Source of the DNA: Deltaproteobacteria bacterium
GTDB taxonomy: Bacteria; Desulfobacterota; GWC2-55-46
Assembly (NCBI GenBank): GCA_016218105.1
Contig: JACRET010000090.1
Coordinates: 1-46,949 of the forward strand
DNA length: 46,949 nucleotides
Direction of reading: 5' to 3'
In this document: positions 15,518 to 23,728 of the stretch, piece after piece
Layout: each line of letters starts with the position of its first letter
Position numbering within the stretch: position 1 is the stretch's first letter
Made by a program: the position numbers and the translations under genes
The notes under the pieces: generated by a model
Database searches by the model: none
Told to the model about the DNA's origin: nothing
Seen by the model: only the letters and a program-made list of their open reading frames with translations

Positions 15518-16482
15518 AGAACATCGTTTCGATCATCGTAAAGATATGCGTCTCCATCGCCATACTCTATTTCCTTTTCAGGAACATCGACCTTGACGCC
15601 TTCTGGAGGACGGTCGTCTCGGTAAACCCTTACACCGTAGTGTTCGTAGCGCTGCTCTTCATAATATCTCAGTCGATATCGAGTTTCCGGTGGTCTGTAA
15701 TATTGAAAAAAGACATAGACATATCCTATTTTAAACTGCTGTCCATTTACTTCGTAGGCATGTTCTTCAATAACTTTCTTCCAACGATGGTCGGCGGAGA
15801 CCTTGTAAAAGGCTACTACCTCTATAAATACACCAAAAAGGGCGACATATCGTTCGCCTCGATCTTTATGGACAGGTACTCGGGTTTTGCGGCCCTTATG
15901 GTCATAACGTCCATTTCGCTCATACCTGGATACGCCCTCATCAAGGATACGGGGCTTCCTTTCTTTTTTGTCCTGCTTATAGGCGGTTTTTTCTGCATGT
16001 CGCTTGTGATATGGGTCGGATTCCTCCACAGCTGGGCGATGAATCTGCTTTCAAGGATACACTTCTACGGCATAAACAAGAAGATAGACACCTTTTACAA
16101 GGTGCTGATGAGCTACAAGACGCACCCCGATATCCTCATAAAGATATTCATATGCTCGGTGCTTGTGCAGTGCGGCGTTATCATAGGCTACTACTTCCTC
16201 GGCAGGGGGCTGGGGATGAATGTGCCTTTAAGCTACTTTTTCCTTTTTATCCCGCTTACGACGGCCGTATCCATGCTCCCGATATCCCTTTCGGGCCTGG
16301 GTCTCCGGGAGGGCGCGTTCGTATTCCTCTTTACGAAAGTCGGGGCCGCCACCGAGCAGGCGTTGACATTGTCCCTCATGTGGTTCGCCATTCAGGCGAT
16401 AGTCAGCATTGTCGGCGGAATAGAATACGTCAGGATGGGCGGCAGGAAGGAAGTCATGAAAGGCCAGCCCGCCGATCTTTAG
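15514..16482 (+). CDS. UPF0104 / lysylphosphatidylglycerol synthase transmembrane-family protein
   Basis: A 322-residue integral membrane protein with about eight helices. FRNIDLDAFWRTVVSVNPYTV near the N-terminus, SSFRWSVIL, then FFNNFLPTMVGGDLVKGYYLYK match the family hallmark (NxxLP..GGD). PISLSGLGLREGAFVFLF near the C-terminus is also typical. The family includes the membrane part of MprF and proteins proposed to flip lipids. Placed between a GT2 that makes Und-P-sugar and a GT39 that uses it, a role in moving that lipid across the membrane is a reasonable inference. The start overlaps the GT2 stop by four bases. Confidence 0.85.
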   Translation: MKNIVSIIVKICVSIAILYFLFRNIDLDAFWRTVVSVNPYTVVFVALLFIISQSISSFRWSVILKKDIDISYFKLLSIYFVGMFFNNFLPTMVGGDLVKGYYLYKYTKKGDISFASIFMDRYSGFAALMVITSISLIPGYALIKDTGLPFFFVLLIGGFFCMSLVIWVGFLHSWAMNLLSRIHFYGINKKIDTFYKVLMSYKTHPDILIKIFICSVLVQCGVIIGYYFLGRGLGMNVPLSYFFLFIPLTTAVSMLPISLSGLGLREGAFVFLFTKVGAATEQALTLSLMWFAIQAIVSIVGGIEYVRMGGRKEVMKGQPADL

Positions 16483-16570
16483 GCGGTTCTTTTTATAAGC
16501 GGCCCTTTGTGGTATATTGATTTTTTTGCTTCATGGAATCTTCATCTCTTAAACTCCGGAGGTCTTTTTT

Positions 16571-16741
16571 ATGGCAATCGATAAAGAGCTTTTGGACATA
16601 CTCGCTTGCCCGAAATGCAAGGGCAGGATAAGGCTCAACGAAAAGAAAGACGGCCTGGTCTGCGAAAAGTGCCGCCTTGTGTACCCTATAAAAGACGATA
16701 TCCCTGTTATGCTCATAGACGAGGCGATATCGCTTAAGTAG
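16571..16741 (+). CDS. Trm112-like zinc-binding mini-protein (UPF0434 family)
   Basis: A 56-residue protein, MAIDKELLDILACPKCKGRI at its start. It is a small zinc-ribbon type fold: CPKCKG (residues 13-18) and CEKC (31-34) give two Cys pairs, followed by LVYPIKDDIPVMLIDEA, the family signature. CGGAGGT lies 8 nt before the ATG. Trm112/YcaR-type proteins often sit in lipid A or LPS gene neighbourhoods, and eukaryotic Trm112 activates methyltransferases; the role in bacteria is uncertain. It lies in the operon direction with an 88-nt gap before it and 57 nt after it. Confidence 0.88.
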   Translation: MAIDKELLDILACPKCKGRIRLNEKKDGLVCEKCRLVYPIKDDIPVMLIDEAISLK

Positions 16742-16798
16742 CTGATTCTTCCCGCACCGGTCTTCCGGCCCTTTTACTTTTAACTGAAATGCAGGTAG

Positions 16799-17560
16799 AT
16801 GGAAAAAATATCCGTCACCATAATAGCCCTCAACGAAGAGAGGAACATACGGGACTGCCTTGAGAGTGTTAAATGGGCGGATGAGATTCTGGTATCCGAT
16901 TCCGGCTCAACCGACAGGACAGCCGAGATATGCAGGGAATACGGCGCTAACGTAACAACGGAGGAGTGGCTCGGCTTCGGTCGGCAGAAAAACCTTTGCG
17001 GAGACCGGGCTCGCAATCGCTGGATACTGAATATCGACGCCGATGAGAGGGTGACGCCTGAGCTCAAGGAAGAGATCGAAAGGGCCGTCAAGTCCGGAGA
17101 CAAGGCGGGTTACTATGTGCCGAGGCGGAATTACTTCGGAGACAAATGGGTAAGGCGCTGCGGCTGGTACCCTGATTTTACCTTAAGGCTTTACAGGAAG
17201 GATTCGGGCCGGTTCATCGACAGGTATGTCCACGAATCGGTCGCAGTAAACGGGCCGAGAGGCTATCTCAAAAACCCCCTCATACACCGCACCTACAAAG
17301 ATGTCTCCGACTATCTCACCCGAATGCAGCGCTATTCCACCCTGGCCGCGGAGGAAATGCTCAATCAGGGCAAAAACGCCGGCTTTATAGACATATTATT
17401 CCGTCCCGTCTATACTTTTTTAAAGATGTATATATTGAAACGCGGGTTCCTCGATGGCTCCACCGGCGTAATACTTTCGACGCTGTACGCCTCATATACC
17501 CTTGCCAAATACGCGAAGCTCTGGGAGATGAAGACCAGGCCCGGGCAGGACAGGAAATGA
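16799..17560 (+). CDS. WaaE/KdtX-like GT2 LPS core glycosyltransferase
   Basis: A 253-residue single-domain GT2 enzyme. SVTIIALNEERNIRDCLESVKWADEILVSDSGSTDRT is the family N-terminus (read in parts). WILNIDADERVTPEL contains the metal-binding DAD. GWYPDFTLRLYRKDSGRF and YVHESVAV follow in the order seen in LPS core beta-1,4-glucosyltransferases (WaaE). It has a hydrophobic C-terminal amphipathic region. It likely adds a hexose to the inner-core heptose on the cytosolic face. Its TGA overlaps the ATG of the next GT9 gene. The sugar is not determinable from sequence. Confidence 0.83.
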   Translation: MEKISVTIIALNEERNIRDCLESVKWADEILVSDSGSTDRTAEICREYGANVTTEEWLGFGRQKNLCGDRARNRWILNIDADERVTPELKEEIERAVKSGDKAGYYVPRRNYFGDKWVRRCGWYPDFTLRLYRKDSGRFIDRYVHESVAVNGPRGYLKNPLIHRTYKDVSDYLTRMQRYSTLAAEEMLNQGKNAGFIDILFRPVYTFLKMYILKRGFLDGSTGVILSTLYASYTLAKYAKLWEMKTRPGQDRK

Positions 17561-18732
17561 AGGTCTTCCGGGAGGCCGAAAAAATAAAATTGTTCCAGGG
17601 CGTAAATAACATACTGGTCATAAAACTCCGGCATATCGGAGATGTACTTTTAACCGTCCCCGCCATAAGGGCGCTTAGAGAAAGCTTCCCCCATGCCCGC
17701 TTGAGCGCGCTTGTAAATTCAGGCACCGAAGATATGCTCACGTTAAACCCCCTTGTAGATGAGGTCATCAGTTTTAAGAGGTCCATCAAGGGCCTGCATA
17801 TCGGAAGGCGTGTAAGCGGGGAGCTTAAGCTCATAAAGGATCTGAGGGGAAAGAAGTTTGACCTTACGGTCGATCTGACCGGGGGGGACAGGCCTGCGTT
17901 CATCGCCTTCTCGATAGGCGCGAAGTACAGGCTTGGATACGTCCCCAGGAGAGGGTTCGCGGGAAAAAGACTTCTCTATACACACCTTGCCAAGAGGCCT
18001 TCGATAAAGACGCATACGGTATTAAGGGATTTGGGGCTGCTCAGGGAATTCGGCATCGATACGAAAGACTTTACGGTTGATATACACACGTCCCCCGCGG
18101 ACGACGCGTCTATCGACAAAGCGCTTAAAGAGGCGGGATATGACGGCGGGTCTTTTGCGCACGTCCACCCGACATCCAGGTGGCTCTTTAAGTGCTGGAC
18201 AGATACGGGCATGGCTTATGTGCTGGATATGCTTGAGGACTCCGGGGTAAGGGTCGTCCTGACATCAGGGCCGGATGAAAAGGAGCGTAAAAAGATAGCC
18301 TCTATCGTAAGCCTTATGAGGACAAGGCCTGTAGACCTTTCGGGGAAGATCACCCTTAAGCAACTCGCCTCCCTGTCAAAACGGGCGAGCTTTTTTTTCG
18401 GGGTAGACACCGCCCCGATGCACATAGCCGCCGCCGTCGGCGCCAGGGTAGTCTCCATCTTCGGCCCGAGCGGCGCATTTGACTGGGGGCCGTGGGACAA
18501 TAAAGAGGCTAATGGATGGGCGCTTAAGGCGGAAAATAACGGATGGAACTCGCCTTATACCCAAAAGGGCGGGGTTCAGAGGTTCGGCAAAAATATGGTG
18601 ATACAGATGGACTGGGACTGTGTGCCGTGCGGGAAGGCAGGGTGCGAGGGGACAGGCGTCTGCCGTTGCCTCGAAGATCTGGACGCGGAGTCTGTCTGGA
18701 ATATTGTCAAAGGCATGATCTCAGGATGTTGA
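17557..18732 (+). CDS. waaQ: LPS heptosyltransferase III-like protein (GT9, RfaQ/WaaQ group)
   Basis: A 391-residue GT-B enzyme. NILVIKLRHIGDVLLTVPAI with the RHIGD signature is characteristic of heptosyltransferase III (WaaQ). VHPTSRWLFKCWTD and FFGVDTAPMHIAAAVGARVVSIFGPSGAFDWGPW form the donor half. The C-terminus has five cysteines (C355, C358, C363, C369, C371; CVPCGKAGC). The TGA at 18730-18732 lies inside the terminal repeat of the family A element that follows, so the last three residues (Ser-Gly-Cys) are encoded by repeat DNA. The native C-terminus may have been longer. It overlaps the preceding gene by four bases. Confidence 0.82.
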   Translation: MKVFREAEKIKLFQGVNNILVIKLRHIGDVLLTVPAIRALRESFPHARLSALVNSGTEDMLTLNPLVDEVISFKRSIKGLHIGRRVSGELKLIKDLRGKKFDLTVDLTGGDRPAFIAFSIGAKYRLGYVPRRGFAGKRLLYTHLAKRPSIKTHTVLRDLGLLREFGIDTKDFTVDIHTSPADDASIDKALKEAGYDGGSFAHVHPTSRWLFKCWTDTGMAYVLDMLEDSGVRVVLTSGPDEKERKKIASIVSLMRTRPVDLSGKITLKQLASLSKRASFFFGVDTAPMHIAAAVGARVVSIFGPSGAFDWGPWDNKEANGWALKAENNGWNSPYTQKGGVQRFGKNMVIQMDWDCVPCGKAGCEGTGVCRCLEDLDAESVWNIVKGMISGC

Positions 18733-18872
18733 AAAACCGGAATGTGTTCAGGCTGCTCAAAAAGCTCCAGCTGCAAGCGTCGAGAAGCGAGGAATGAGGC
18801 GTACTTTGTCCGTACGCCGCAGTGACGAGCGACAATGACAACGAAGCAGTTGGACTTTTTCAGCAGCCTGCC
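18723..18872 (-). repeat. Family A MITE-like repeat inside the LPS operon
   Basis: A full-length copy in the same orientation as 2935-3086, with CAGGATGTTGAAAAACC at the left end and GACTTTTTCAGCAGCCTG at the right. The perfect internal hairpin GGCGTAC TTTGTCC GTACGCC is present. It overlaps the 3' end of the waaQ-like gene and lies 45 nt before the next GT9 gene. Confidence 0.88.
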
Positions 18873-18917
18873 AATTCTTCCGGAAGAGCGGCGGACTTTC
18901 AAGAGTAAAGGGTGAAT

Positions 18918-20057
18918 ATGAGGCTTAATCCTGTCGACGGGCTGCTGCATCTTTACATGAAGGCCCTTAAGTCCATGGATAAGAGGAAAAGCGGTCTTGA
19001 GCACTTAAGGCCGGGTGAAGCGAAGAGCATACTACTGGTCTCTTCCACCGCCATTGGCGACACCCTCCTCTCAACGCCCGCCATCAGAGCCGTAAGGAAA
19101 AGTTACCCAAAGGCCAAAATAATAGCGCATTTAAATAAAAAGAATATGGAGCTGTTCGAGAATAACCCCAATATAGACGGGATTATCCCGTATTATGGGG
19201 GTTACAGGCGTTTTTTTCAGACAGTAAGGGAGTTTCGTAGACATTCATTCGACCTGGCCCTTATCTTTCACGGCAATGAGCCGCAGGCGACCCCGATGTG
19301 CTATCTGTCCGGGGCGCGGTTCATAATCAAGGTACCCAATAACGGCAAGTTCAGCTTCCTCCTTTCGAATCAAAGTCTGGTTATCCCCGCAGACCCGATG
19401 CGCCACGCGATAGAGACGAGGCTTAAGGTAGCGGAGCTGGCTCTTTGCCGGGTGGACGATAAAAGGATGGAGCTCCCGATAGATAAAAAAGACGAGGCGA
19501 GCCTTGATGGATTCCTTAAAGAGCATAAGATAGGCAGGGATGAGATACTTATAGGCATACAGCCGGGCGCATCGACCGTAAGCAGGATGTGGTTCAAAGA
19601 CAGGTATATCGAGCTTGGTAGGAGGATACTCGACAACTACCCCGCGATAAAAATCGTGATAACCGGCTCGCCGGCTGAAAAAGGGCTTTGCGAATCGATA
19701 GGGAAGGCCCTGGGGGCGCGTACTGTCGTGGCGGCTGGGAGGGTGAGGCTTAAAGAGACAGCGCCGCTTATCAGGAGGTTGAATCTTTTTATCACCTGCG
19801 ATACCGGGCCGATGCACATAGCTATAGCCTGGAAGACCCCCATAGTCGGGCTCTTTGCGGTAGCCGAGCCGCAAGGCACAGGGCCTTATTATGATAAGGA
19901 GATACACCGCGTCATCAAGAAACCCAGGGTGTGCGACCCGTGCGTCAGTAAAAGGTGCGAGTACCAGAAGTGCATGGAAGCTATCACTGTGGATGAAGTC
20001 TATTCGGTTGTAAAAGACAGGCTCGATACGTTCCTGAAATCCAGGGTCTCGAAATAA
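18918..20057 (+). CDS. GT9-family heptosyltransferase-like protein
   Basis: A 379-residue GT9 enzyme. The ATG at 18918 is chosen because AAGGG lies 6 nt upstream; a GTG at 18912 would add two residues. An N-terminal extension of about 35 residues precedes the usual SILLVSSTAIGDTLLSTPAIRAVR. The donor half shows GIQPGASTVSRMWFKDRYIELGRRI and FITCDTGPMHIAIAWKTPIVGLF. A C-terminal cysteine cluster is present (C339, C342, C347, C352; CDPCVSKRC). It is probably a core heptosyltransferase with a different acceptor from WaaC/F/Q. The donor sugar is inferred from family. Confidence 0.8.
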   Translation: MRLNPVDGLLHLYMKALKSMDKRKSGLEHLRPGEAKSILLVSSTAIGDTLLSTPAIRAVRKSYPKAKIIAHLNKKNMELFENNPNIDGIIPYYGGYRRFFQTVREFRRHSFDLALIFHGNEPQATPMCYLSGARFIIKVPNNGKFSFLLSNQSLVIPADPMRHAIETRLKVAELALCRVDDKRMELPIDKKDEASLDGFLKEHKIGRDEILIGIQPGASTVSRMWFKDRYIELGRRILDNYPAIKIVITGSPAEKGLCESIGKALGARTVVAAGRVRLKETAPLIRRLNLFITCDTGPMHIAIAWKTPIVGLFAVAEPQGTGPYYDKEIHRVIKKPRVCDPCVSKRCEYQKCMEAITVDEVYSVVKDRLDTFLKSRVSK

Positions 20058-20065
20058 TACTCCAT

Positions 20066-21175
20066 ATGGGCCGCAGGCTGAAGATAGCGTTATATAACCT
20101 TACGACAACGACCAAGAGCGGGGGCATAGAGACCTTCAACTGGTCGATGGCGAGATACCTTTCTCTAAAGGGCCATTCGGTCGATATTTACGGAGGCAGA
20201 GGTACTGGGGTGTCCGAAGACTTGAAAGGCGTAAACGTATTGACCTATCCCTATATCCCAAGGGAGAGGATACCGAACCTAGGGACGAGGTTTAGAAAGA
20301 TGTTTGAGCGCCTTTCGTTCGGGGCCTTTGCCCTGCGAAGCCTCGTAAAAGGGCGCTACGACCTCATATATATCCATAAGCCGTTCGATATGCCGGCGGC
20401 CCTTCTCGCCTCCCGTCTATCAGGGGCGAAGGTCGTTTTCGGCTCAGGCGGGACGGAGTTCTTTCCGCTCTACAAAACATTCGCGAAGAGGCTCGATTAT
20501 TTTTTCGCGTGCAGCGCATTCAACGCCGGGGAGATAGCCGCGTACTGCCGGATAAGGCCGAAGGTGCTTTATAACGGTGTGGATACCCGAAGGTTCCGCC
20601 CAAAATCCGCTGACAGGGCGTTGAGGGCCTCTTTGAATATAAAAGAGAACGACAAGGTCTTGATCTCGGCCTGCAGGCTCGTCGGCTGGAAAGGATTGCA
20701 GTACGCCATAAAGGCGCTCCCGGAAGTCTCAAAACGGCATCAAGTAAAATATCTCGTCATCGGCAAAGGCGAGTACGCCGCAGAGCTGAAGAAGCTTTCA
20801 AGCTCAATGGGGCTTGAAAAAATGGTCTCTTTTTTGGGCCAGATACCGAATGATAAACTCCCTGAGTACTACTCACTGGCGGATATAGCCATATTCCCGA
20901 GCGTGGCTGATGAGACCTTCGGGATAGCGATAGCTGAGGCCATGGCCTCGGGGGTGCCTGTCATAGCCACAAACGCAGGGGGCATCCCGGAGGTCGTCGG
21001 AGATAGCGGGGTGCTTGTCTCACCGAGGGACGATTCGGCGATAGCCGGGGCGATACTCAAGCTCCTGGGAGACGATGGATTGAGGAAAAAGCTCGGAGAG
21101 GCTGGCAGGGCCCATGTGGAAGATAACTTCAGCTGGGAGAAGGTTATTAAAAGGTTTGAAGACTATATCGGCTAA
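20066..21175 (+). CDS. GT4-family glycosyltransferase (first)
   Basis: A 369-residue retaining GT-B glycosyltransferase. The N-terminal KIALYNLTTTTKSGGIETFNW has the GGIE acceptor-domain loop. The C-terminal half has SACRLVGWKGLQYAIKALPEV, YLVIGKGEYAAELK and VSFLGQIPNDKLPEYYSLADI. The E-x7-E donor motif lies in ETFGIAIAEAMASGVPVIATNAGGIPEV. No membrane segment is seen. It starts 8 nt after the preceding GT9 gene. It presumably extends the outer core or O-chain; the sugar cannot be inferred. Confidence 0.82.
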   Translation: MGRRLKIALYNLTTTTKSGGIETFNWSMARYLSLKGHSVDIYGGRGTGVSEDLKGVNVLTYPYIPRERIPNLGTRFRKMFERLSFGAFALRSLVKGRYDLIYIHKPFDMPAALLASRLSGAKVVFGSGGTEFFPLYKTFAKRLDYFFACSAFNAGEIAAYCRIRPKVLYNGVDTRRFRPKSADRALRASLNIKENDKVLISACRLVGWKGLQYAIKALPEVSKRHQVKYLVIGKGEYAAELKKLSSSMGLEKMVSFLGQIPNDKLPEYYSLADIAIFPSVADETFGIAIAEAMASGVPVIATNAGGIPEVVGDSGVLVSPRDDSAIAGAILKLLGDDGLRKKLGEAGRAHVEDNFSWEKVIKRFEDYIG

Positions 21176-21303
21176 ACGCCCGGATACGAGGCAGAGGCTT
21201 GCTTTGGCAGCCATAAAAAGTTAAAATTGTCGCGAGCGGATGATTGCTTTTTCTATATCTAACCCGCCGTGAAGTTCTTTGGCAGGATGATGAAAAACCT
21301 GAA

Positions 21304-22479
21304 ATGATGATAATCTATCCTATCCCAGAACTGCTTCCTGACCATAGGGCGCGCTTCATACAGATAATCAATACCTGTCTGGGGCTCGCTTCACAAGGGG
21401 TCAGGGTAAGGCTCGTAGCCGGGATAAAAAAGGGATATTCGGAAAAGGACGTATTTGATTTTTACGGGGTCTCGCAGCCGCGGAATCTGGAGCTTGTGCG
21501 GCTGCCGGTGCTCAGAAGAGAGGATGAGCGGTTCCTTAAGGTCTCATGGCACGGGCTTTTCAATATTTTCCTCCTGCTTAAGCTCTTCTCCTGGAGGTCT
21601 GAAGGTGACGCCCCTGTCCTTTTTTTAAGGCACCTGAAGCTTGCGGCCTTTATATTAAAATTTAAAAAAATGCTGAAAATGCCGGTAATATTCGAGGCGC
21701 ATGAAGTATTCCATTTAAATACAGGCGGCAAGGGCAGGGAAGAAAAAACAAGGCGGCTTGAAAAAAAGGTATACAGGGGTTCCGACAGCATAATCGCGAT
21801 AACGAACTCGCTTAAGGGCTGCCTGATCGAGATGGGAATAGGGGAAGGGCTTGTAAGTATAGCCCATGACGGGGTCAAAGAAGAATGGTTTGATACGTCG
21901 TGGAAGGCGCCGGGGGAGTATATCTGTTACGCAGGGTCGCTCCACGAATGGAAAGGCGTGGATGAGCTTATAGGGGCGATGAAGTATCTGCCGGATGAGA
22001 GGCTTGTAATCGTAGGCGGGGGCGCCAGGCTTGACCGTCTTAAGGAGCTGGCCGTGGGGGCCGGTGTAGGGGAAAGGGTGGCCTTTGCCGGGAATGTCCC
22101 CCATCAGTCGGTGCCGGGGTATCTCTCCAGGGCAAAGGTGGCGGTTCTCCCGAATATAGATAAAGGGCTTACGAGGTTTTCATCCCCGTTAAAACTTTTC
22201 GAGTACATGGCCTCCGGTGTGCCAATAGTCGCCTCAGACCTCCAGGTCTTTAAGGAAGTGCTTGAGGACGGGAGGAACGCGCTCCTCGCAAGGCCGGGGG
22301 ATTGCAAGGAGCTTGCCTGCCGCATAAAAGAGCTAGCAGGCGACCATCTGTTGTCGTTGAAGATCGGCGGCGCGGCAAGGGCGGACGCCAGAGGATATAC
22401 TTACGCTAACAGGGCTATAAAGATACTTGACGCCATTAACGTTACCGTAGCGCAAAGGAAGAAGCGTGGACAGGGATAG
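21304..22479 (+). CDS. GT4-family glycosyltransferase (second)
   Basis: A 391-residue GT-B enzyme starting at tandem ATG codons at 21304/21307 (MMIIYPIPELLPDHRARFIQ). The frame is open from a TTG at 21244, but those codons lack family-like sequence. VIFEAHEVFHLN and ITNSLKGCLIEMGI are in the acceptor half. The donor half has YAGSLHEWKGVDELIGAMKYL, VAFAGNVPHQSVPGYLSRAKVAVLPN and SPLKLFEYMASGVPIVASDL. The last glutamate-containing motif is FEYMASG, as in many GT4 members. No strong Shine-Dalgarno is seen at 21304, so the start is moderately uncertain. It overlaps the ligase gene by 14 nt. Confidence 0.8.
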   Translation: MMIIYPIPELLPDHRARFIQIINTCLGLASQGVRVRLVAGIKKGYSEKDVFDFYGVSQPRNLELVRLPVLRREDERFLKVSWHGLFNIFLLLKLFSWRSEGDAPVLFLRHLKLAAFILKFKKMLKMPVIFEAHEVFHLNTGGKGREEKTRRLEKKVYRGSDSIIAITNSLKGCLIEMGIGEGLVSIAHDGVKEEWFDTSWKAPGEYICYAGSLHEWKGVDELIGAMKYLPDERLVIVGGGARLDRLKELAVGAGVGERVAFAGNVPHQSVPGYLSRAKVAVLPNIDKGLTRFSSPLKLFEYMASGVPIVASDLQVFKEVLEDGRNALLARPGDCKELACRIKELAGDHLLSLKIGGAARADARGYTYANRAIKILDAINVTVAQRKKRGQG

Positions 22480-23728
22480 GCAGATCTCCTATATAGATAA
22501 TGTGATCACGTGGTGCCTGATGGGTCTCGTGTTCATACTCCCGTTCGTCCACACCATGACGATACGCTCTGTATTTATATTCCTGCCTTTCGCACTCTGG
22601 CTTTACAAGATGGCGATAAGGCGAGAGGTGATATTCGTAAGGAACCAGCTCACCCTTCCGCTGGCGCTCTTTACCGTCACGGTGCTTATCTCCCTCATTA
22701 CCGCGGTAAGCCCCGCGTACACCCTGAGGGAGTTAAGGGGAGAGGTTATAACGGATTTTCTTATTTTCTTCGTAGCGGTCAATAACATAAACAAAAAGGA
22801 GCAGATAAACGGCATCATCGTAAGCCTCCTTGCCGGAAGCCTCGTTCACGGCGCGTACAGCGCTTACTCTTACTTCTCCCATCAATGGGACCTCCTTGAC
22901 CATAGCTTCAAGGTCGGCGGGTTCACGGGAGGATATATCTCTTACAGCGTTTTTCTTGTAACCGTGCTGCCGTTCGCCGTCTATATGGCCGTCGTGAATT
23001 CAGGCGTAAAGCGGATCTTCTTCACGGGACTGATCCTTCTAAACCTGTTCATGCTTTATTTGACGCATCAGCGGGGGGCCTTGATAGCCCTCTTTGTGAT
23101 GACGCTGATATTCCTCTGGGCGGTAAGGAGGAGGATCGTCTGCCTGGCTGTGGCCGGCATGGTGTTCATAGCCATAATCTTTATGCCTAACAAGCTCCTT
23201 TATCACGGAGATGCGGGAGTTGACCTTAATGCCGACACGAGCGCGGCCTACGGCAATACGATAAACAGCAGGGTGGCCCTGTGGAAGTTCTCCCTGAAAG
23301 AGATAGGAGAGCGCCCGTTCACCGGGATAGGCTTCGGCAGGCACAGCTTCTCGATCAAATACCAGCAGTTTAAAAATACCGACCTCTGGCACGCGCTCAA
23401 CACCTTCGTCAACCTTACTCTCCAGCTTGGCGTGCAGGGGCTGGCTATGTTCCTTTTTATTATATGGAGGCTCGCGGCCACCTACAGGCTTGGGCTGAAG
23501 GTGGCGAGAGGGGATTCCTATTACCTCTTCCTCGCCGCGTTCCTCTTTACCATCGGTTTTTTCATAAGGAACCTTTTCGACGACCATTATGTGGACGATA
23601 ACGCGCAGATGTTCTGGCTGCTTACCGGGATAGGCGTGGCGCTGTTCGTGAACATCGAAAAGCTTGCCTACAAGGACTTCCGTTTAAACCACGGCCTGCG
23701 CATGAGAGAAAAGAAGGCCTATGAATAA
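22466..23728 (+). CDS. waaL: O-antigen ligase family protein (WaaL-like)
   Basis: A 420-residue polytopic inner membrane protein with about 11-12 helices and a large periplasmic loop (roughly 230-310). The GTG start has AAGGA 6 nt upstream. The R-x3-L part is plausible in YTLRELRGEVI. The family motif H[NSQ]x9GxxG aligns with L311-N312-x9-G322-V-Q-G325, so the motif histidine is replaced by leucine; a nearby His is at 309 (WHALNTF). It would join a polymer or outer-core sugar to lipid A-core in the periplasm, or it may be a non-ligase Wzy-like member. It sits inside the LPS cluster. Confidence 0.75.
   Translation: MDRDRQISYIDNVITWCLMGLVFILPFVHTMTIRSVFIFLPFALWLYKMAIRREVIFVRNQLTLPLALFTVTVLISLITAVSPAYTLRELRGEVITDFLIFFVAVNNINKKEQINGIIVSLLAGSLVHGAYSAYSYFSHQWDLLDHSFKVGGFTGGYISYSVFLVTVLPFAVYMAVVNSGVKRIFFTGLILLNLFMLYLTHQRGALIALFVMTLIFLWAVRRRIVCLAVAGMVFIAIIFMPNKLLYHGDAGVDLNADTSAAYGNTINSRVALWKFSLKEIGERPFTGIGFGRHSFSIKYQQFKNTDLWHALNTFVNLTLQLGVQGLAMFLFIIWRLAATYRLGLKVARGDSYYLFLAAFLFTIGFFIRNLFDDHYVDDNAQMFWLLTGIGVALFVNIEKLAYKDFRLNHGLRMREKKAYE

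Noticed and set aside
15463..16029. 188-codon minus-strand frame opposite the UPF0104 gene
   Set aside because: Highly charged antisense translation of a membrane protein gene; no motif and no ribosome binding site.
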